Source of the DNA: DATAEK01 sp036258055
GTDB lineage: Bacteria; Acidobacteriota; Vicinamibacteria; Vicinamibacterales; 2-12-FULL-66-21
Assembly (NCBI GenBank): GCA_036258055.1
Contig: DATAEK010000241.1
Location: 1-8,406 of the forward strand
DNA length: 8,406 nt
Reading direction: 5' to 3'
In this document: piece after piece, positions 5,296 through 8,406 of the stretch
How the letters are laid out: each line of letters opens with the position of its first letter
How positions within the stretch are numbered: position 1 is the first letter of the stretch
Made by a program: the position numbers and the translations under genes
The notes under the pieces: model-generated
What the model was told of the DNA's origin: nothing
The model's database searches: none
What the model saw: the letters and a program-made list of their open reading frames with translations, nothing else

Positions 5296-6402
5296 ATGCG
5301 TCAGTTCTATCACCGGCACTCGATCTTCTGCATCGTGCCGCCTCAGGTGCTTCGACGGATCGCTGAACGCGGCAACGCCGATCAGCGCGCGGCGGCCAAT
5401 CGGTCGCTGGCGATCGACGAGACGTTGCGCGCGATGCGCGCCGCCCGTCGGGTCGACCTCCCGCCGGCCGGGCCACCCGCGATCGGCGGTGCGGCACCGG
5501 AGAAACAGCGGTCGATCTTCAACGCCAACCACGCTCAGACGTTGCCTGGTACGCTCGTCCGAGGCGAGGGGCAGGGCCCATCAGGAGATGTCACCCTCGA
5601 CGAAGCGTACGACGGACTGGGCGACACCTACGATTTCTACCTCGAGAAGTACGGGCGCAATTCGATCGACGACGAAGGACTGGCGCTGCGAGCGACCTGC
5701 CATTTCGGCGATCGCTACAACAACGCGTTCTGGAATGGCGAGCAGATGGTGTTCGGCGACGGCGACGGACAGATCTTCAATCGCTTCACGGTCTCCAAGG
5801 ACGTTATCGGCCACGAGCTGACACATGGTGTGACCGAAGACGAAGCGGGGCTTCAGTACTTCTCCCAGTCAGGCGCGCTCAACGAATCGATGTCTGACGT
5901 CTTCGGATCGCTGATCAAACAGGCCTCCCTGAACCAGGCCGCGGATCAGGCAGACTGGCTGATTGGTGAAGGGCTCCTGGCCGCGGGCATCCACGGCGTC
6001 GCGTTGCGCTCGATGAAGGACCCGGGATCCGCCTACGACGATCCCCTCCTCGGCAAGGATCCTCAGCCGAAACACATGAACGATTTCGTCCAGACCTTCG
6101 AAGACAACGGAGGTGTCCACATCAATTCGGGCATCCCCAACCACGCGTTCTATCTCGCGGCGGTCAAGCTTGGCGGATTCGCATGGGAAAAGGCCGGACG
6201 CATCTGGTACGACTCCCTCCGCGACGCGACCGTCCGGCCGAATACGGGCTTCCGCCGGTTCGCGCGGGTGACGCTCAACCACGCAACGGCCATGGGGACG
6301 ACCGAAGCGGACGCCGTCCGCGAAGCTTGGGCGGAAGTCGGTATCAGCTTGATCGGCACGGCCGCCGGCCCGCGGGCGATGCGGGCAGGTGGCACGCGGT
6401 AG
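5296..6402 (+). CDS. Protealysin-type M4 (thermolysin family) metallopeptidase
   Basis: This is a zinc endopeptidase of 368 residues. It has the short protealysin-type propeptide with HSIFCIVPP (8-16) and no signal peptide, unlike the long pre-pro region of secreted thermolysins, so it is probably cytoplasmic or released without Sec. The catalytic domain starts at about residue 75 (IFNANHAQTLPG). Active-site residues are in place: HELTH at 173-177 (zinc ligands H173 and H177, general base E174), the third zinc ligand E197 in GALNESMSDVFG, exactly 24 residues on as in thermolysin, and the transition-state histidine H275 in DNGGVHINSGIPNHAF. The spacing from HELTH to H275 is 102 residues against 89 in thermolysin, implying a small insertion (around ALRSMKDPGSAYDDPLL). 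A strong GAAAGGAG 7 nt upstream fixes the start. The next gene is its probable inhibitor. Protealysin relatives cleave actin and other intracellular targets; the substrate here is unknown. Confidence 0.93.
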   Translation: MRQFYHRHSIFCIVPPQVLRRIAERGNADQRAAANRSLAIDETLRAMRAARRVDLPPAGPPAIGGAAPEKQRSIFNANHAQTLPGTLVRGEGQGPSGDVTLDEAYDGLGDTYDFYLEKYGRNSIDDEGLALRATCHFGDRYNNAFWNGEQMVFGDGDGQIFNRFTVSKDVIGHELTHGVTEDEAGLQYFSQSGALNESMSDVFGSLIKQASLNQAADQADWLIGEGLLAAGIHGVALRSMKDPGSAYDDPLLGKDPQPKHMNDFVQTFEDNGGVHINSGIPNHAFYLAAVKLGGFAWEKAGRIWYDSLRDATVRPNTGFRRFARVTLNHATAMGTTEADAVREAWAEVGISLIGTAAGPRAMRAGGTR

Positions 6403-6444
6403 GCCGAGTGGAAGCGACAAGAGAAGACCGCTAGGATCGTACTT

Positions 6445-6783
6445 GTGACGATTGAGTTCCGCACGTCCGGCGGCGTCGCGTACTTTCCTGGACTCTCCGC
6501 GCCTGTCACGTTCGATACGGCGGATCTGCCGGCCGATCGCCGGGCGAAACTCGAACGGCTGGTCGAGGAAGCACACTTCTTCGACCAGCCGGCCGACTCC
6601 CCGCCTCCGCCGCGCGCCGCCGACTATCAGACTCACACCATCACCATCAAGGATGGCGACCGCGCACACACCGTGCGTGTCGCCGATCCGATCAAGGATC
6701 CGGCGATGGCCGCGCTCGTCGCGGAGCTGCAGAAGCTACGCACGGAAAAAGCCCAGGCGCGCCAATCGGGCTCGGGACGCTGA
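6445..6783 (+). CDS. Emfourin-type protealysin inhibitor
   Basis: The product has 112 residues, the size of emfourin, the slow tight-binding protein inhibitor encoded next to protealysin in Serratia. The visible pattern fits that family: an N-terminal strand pair IEFRTSGGVAYFPGL, then VTFDTADLPADRRAKLERLVEEAHFF, a proline-rich linker (residues 50-57), a second beta segment YQTHTITIKDGDRAHTVRVAD, and a C-terminal helix AMAALVAELQKL. It has no signal peptide or membrane segment, as expected for an inhibitor of a cytoplasmic enzyme. It starts with GTG; AGGA at 6433-6436 lies 8 nt upstream. The gene is 42 nt behind the peptidase on the same strand, a likely operon that couples protease and antidote. 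Identification is by pattern and context. Confidence 0.8.
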   Translation: MTIEFRTSGGVAYFPGLSAPVTFDTADLPADRRAKLERLVEEAHFFDQPADSPPPPRAADYQTHTITIKDGDRAHTVRVADPIKDPAMAALVAELQKLRTEKAQARQSGSGR

Positions 6784-6829
6784 CCAGCGATTCGCGTCGG
6801 TCTCGGCCCGGCAGCTTCCGCGCGCATGA

Positions 6830-8209
6830 TCAGTCTCCTGCTGGTTCTTCCTTCGCGATGTCCTGGTGTGCCGGTGCCGGCCGGTAACTCAAGTACGACC
6901 GCAGCGTGTGATACGAGATCCCCAGCTCCCGGCAGGCTTGACGCTTGTTGTTCCGGCAGCGCTCGAGCACGAGCCGCGCATACCGGCTGCCCCAGGCCCG
7001 CATCGTTTCTTTCGCCCGCAGCGATGGCAGGAGCACGTCGCCGTAGCCGCCCAGTAACGCCGGCGGCAGGTCGTCCAGCTCGAGAAAGCCCGATCCCGCG
7101 AGCGCAACCGCACGCTCGATGACCCGTTCGAGCTCGCGCACGTTACCCGGCCAGTCGTACGCGAGCAACGCGTCGATGGCCGCCGCCGACAACTGCAGCG
7201 GACGCACCAGGTGATGTCGATCGAGGAAGTACCGCGCCAGCTCCAGGACGTCATCCCGGCGGGCGCGAAGCGGCGGCACCTGCACGTCGATTCCATTCAA
7301 CCGGTAGTACAGGTCCAGCCGGAAGCGGCGATGCTCGACCATCTCGGCGAGAGGACGGTTCGTGGCCACGATGATCCGGGTGTCGATGTGGCGGACGCTG
7401 CTGCCGCCGACGCGCTCGACCGAGAGATCCTGAATCGCGCGCAGAAGCTTGGCCTGCGCGGCCGGTGACAGATCGGACACTTCGTCCAGGAACAATGTTC
7501 CTTCGTGGGCGTGCTCGAACTTGCCGCGCCGGCCCCGAACGCCCGTCGCTGTGCGATCCTCGATGCCGAAGAGTTCCGCCTCGAGAAGCGTTTCGACGAT
7601 CGCCGCGCAATTGACCGCGACGAACGGACCCTTGCGCCGCCGACTGAGGTCATGGATCTGGCGCGCGACCAGCTCCTTTCCCGTTCCAGATTCGCCCTCG
7701 ATGAGCACCGTGAAATCAGTGGCCGCAACGCGCTCGATGCGCTCGCGCACCTGTCGAATCGCCGGGCTCGAGCCGATGAGCGGTGCCGCACCGTCGCCAC
7801 GGACACGCGCGAAGAGCGGCGCTCGCCTTTGGGCGCGCTCGATCTCGAGCAGCAGCGCGGCGACGTGCGACGCCGACTCCAGCATCTGACACGTCCAGCC
7901 GTCGAGTGAACGGCCCGGCTCGAAGACCGCCTCGAGACGTGGGCGCTGCGGCGGCACGTCCGCGGGAATGTCGACGACCAGGACGTTGGGATCCGGCGGC
8001 GCGGCCAGCGCCCCGTCGCACACCGCAATCGACCGCGCGCGCACCAGCGTCCGGATTTCTTCCTCGAAGCGTTCCCTCACCCGCGCGACCTCCCGCGTCG
8101 CGCTCAACCCGCTCGTCACCGTCCGCAACAACTCCCCGGCGCCGCGGCGCCGCTCCGTCGCGCGGCCTTGCGCGCGGCGTGGTCCCGCAGGGGCATACGC
8201 TGGCTGCAT
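6830..8209 (-). CDS. AAA+ transcriptional regulator, sigma-54-activator type, with variant GAFTGA loop
   Basis: The product has 459 residues from the ATG at 8209, which is preceded by GGAGGAG with an 8-nt gap; the frame is open 62 codons further but that part is low-complexity and lacks a ribosome site. Residues about 25-145 form a degenerate sensor region, GAF-like in layout (LLRTVTSGL... RFEEEIRTLVRARS ... HVAALLLEIERAQ). The AAA+ domain follows from LIGSSPAIRQV: Walker A GESGTGKE (172-179), Walker B GTLFLDE (237-243), the ATNRPL sensor and RFRLDLYYRLNG arginine-finger region, then WPGNVRELERVIERAV. The C-terminal Fis-like helix-turn-helix includes NNKRQACRELGISYHTL (about 420-437). The sigma-54 contact motif GAFTGA is replaced by RTATGV (219-224) in ELFGIEDRTATGV. 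There is no receiver domain, so it is probably ligand-sensing or controlled by another protein. It converges on the peptidase operon. Confidence 0.9.
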   Translation of the reverse strand: MQPAYAPAGPRRAQGRATERRRGAGELLRTVTSGLSATREVARVRERFEEEIRTLVRARSIAVCDGALAAPPDPNVLVVDIPADVPPQRPRLEAVFEPGRSLDGWTCQMLESASHVAALLLEIERAQRRAPLFARVRGDGAAPLIGSSPAIRQVRERIERVAATDFTVLIEGESGTGKELVARQIHDLSRRRKGPFVAVNCAAIVETLLEAELFGIEDRTATGVRGRRGKFEHAHEGTLFLDEVSDLSPAAQAKLLRAIQDLSVERVGGSSVRHIDTRIIVATNRPLAEMVEHRRFRLDLYYRLNGIDVQVPPLRARRDDVLELARYFLDRHHLVRPLQLSAAAIDALLAYDWPGNVRELERVIERAVALAGSGFLELDDLPPALLGGYGDVLLPSLRAKETMRAWGSRYARLVLERCRNNKRQACRELGISYHTLRSYLSYRPAPAHQDIAKEEPAGD

Positions 8210-8308
8210 GACGATCACTCCTCCCCTGACCTCCGAGTCGGAGCGCGCTACCAACTTCGATGCCAGCAGCGGATCGCGCCGAATTGCCGGCATTGTCCTA
8301 CTCGCGCG

Positions 8309-8323
8309 TGTCGCGCAGCGACA
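8309..8323. promoter_or_regulatory. 15-bp dyad upstream of the AAA+ regulator gene
   Basis: TGTCGC-GCA-GCGACA is a perfect inverted repeat with a 3-bp centre, 100 bp upstream of the regulator's ATG. The size and position fit an upstream activator sequence for a Fis-type helix-turn-helix dimer, which could be autoregulation. The rest of 8210-8406 contains GACAAT (minus strand, 8297-8292), a possible -10 without a good -35, and a 12-bp palindrome of alternating CCC/GGG at 8328-8339. I see no gene there. Confidence 0.3.
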
Positions 8324-8406
8324 GATGCCCGGGCCCGGGGGGTATGGCGTGCCCGCGATGGTGGCGCACGATGCGTGAATCCGCGGGCAGCTCATACCCG
8401 TGACGG

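Noticed and set aside
6784..6829. Bidirectional terminator between the inhibitor and regulator genes
   Set aside because: Only 4-5-bp dyads such as CGCT-GACC-AGCG are found, without a T-run on either side.
8328..8339. 12-bp palindrome of alternating CCC and GGG
   Set aside because: It is simple sequence that is easily produced in high-GC DNA, with no loop for a hairpin and no sign of function.
8210..8395. 62-codon N-terminal extension of the AAA+ regulator
   Set aside because: The residues are low-complexity, and the ATG at 8209 has an excellent GGAGGAG site at proper spacing.

Overview
The window is GC-rich bacterial chromosome that looks like ordinary core sequence, with no insertion sequence, tRNA, rRNA or CRISPR array visible. 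The single-chain (about 966-residue) glycine dehydrogenase excludes the two-subunit P-protein layout typical of Firmicutes and archaea. The base composition, the variant AAA+ regulator and the short tandem repeat at the end of gcvP would suit an Acidobacteriota/Vicinamibacteria-like soil bacterium, but that placement is a guess from general style.

Left part (1-4750). The last ~30 codons of a plus-strand gene, probably a class IV (branched-chain/D-amino-acid) aminotransferase, end at 94. Converging on it is a minus-strand operon read right to left: gcvT (4587-3478), gcvH (3429-3064), gcvP (3038-138). These are the T, H and P proteins of the glycine cleavage system; the L protein (lipoamide dehydrogenase) is not in the window. 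I could not find the expected tandem glycine riboswitch upstream of gcvT. Instead the last 57 nt before the gcvT start can fold as an H-type pseudoknot whose second stem covers the ribosome-binding position.

Middle (4740-5295). About 550 bp hold no strong gene. They contain a cluster of inverted repeats (4739-4883), a weak small CxxC...CxxC zinc-ribbon reading frame (4890-5198) that may be frameshifted, and a compact stem-loop leader (5226-5275) just before the next gene.

Right part (5296-8406). A protealysin-type M4 metallopeptidase (5296-6402) without a signal peptide is followed after 42 nt by a gene for an emfourin-type small protein inhibitor (6445-6783), a likely protease/inhibitor operon. 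Converging on it is a minus-strand AAA+ regulator of the sigma-54-activator type with a Fis-like helix-turn-helix (8209-6830), whose GAFTGA loop is replaced by RTATGV. The 46 nt between the two convergent 3' ends (6784-6829) show no convincing terminator. The 197 bp upstream of the regulator hold a 15-bp dyad and no gene.

Most promising for novelty: the gcvT leader pseudoknot, the structured block at 4739-4883, and the protease/inhibitor pair beside a non-canonical AAA+ regulator.
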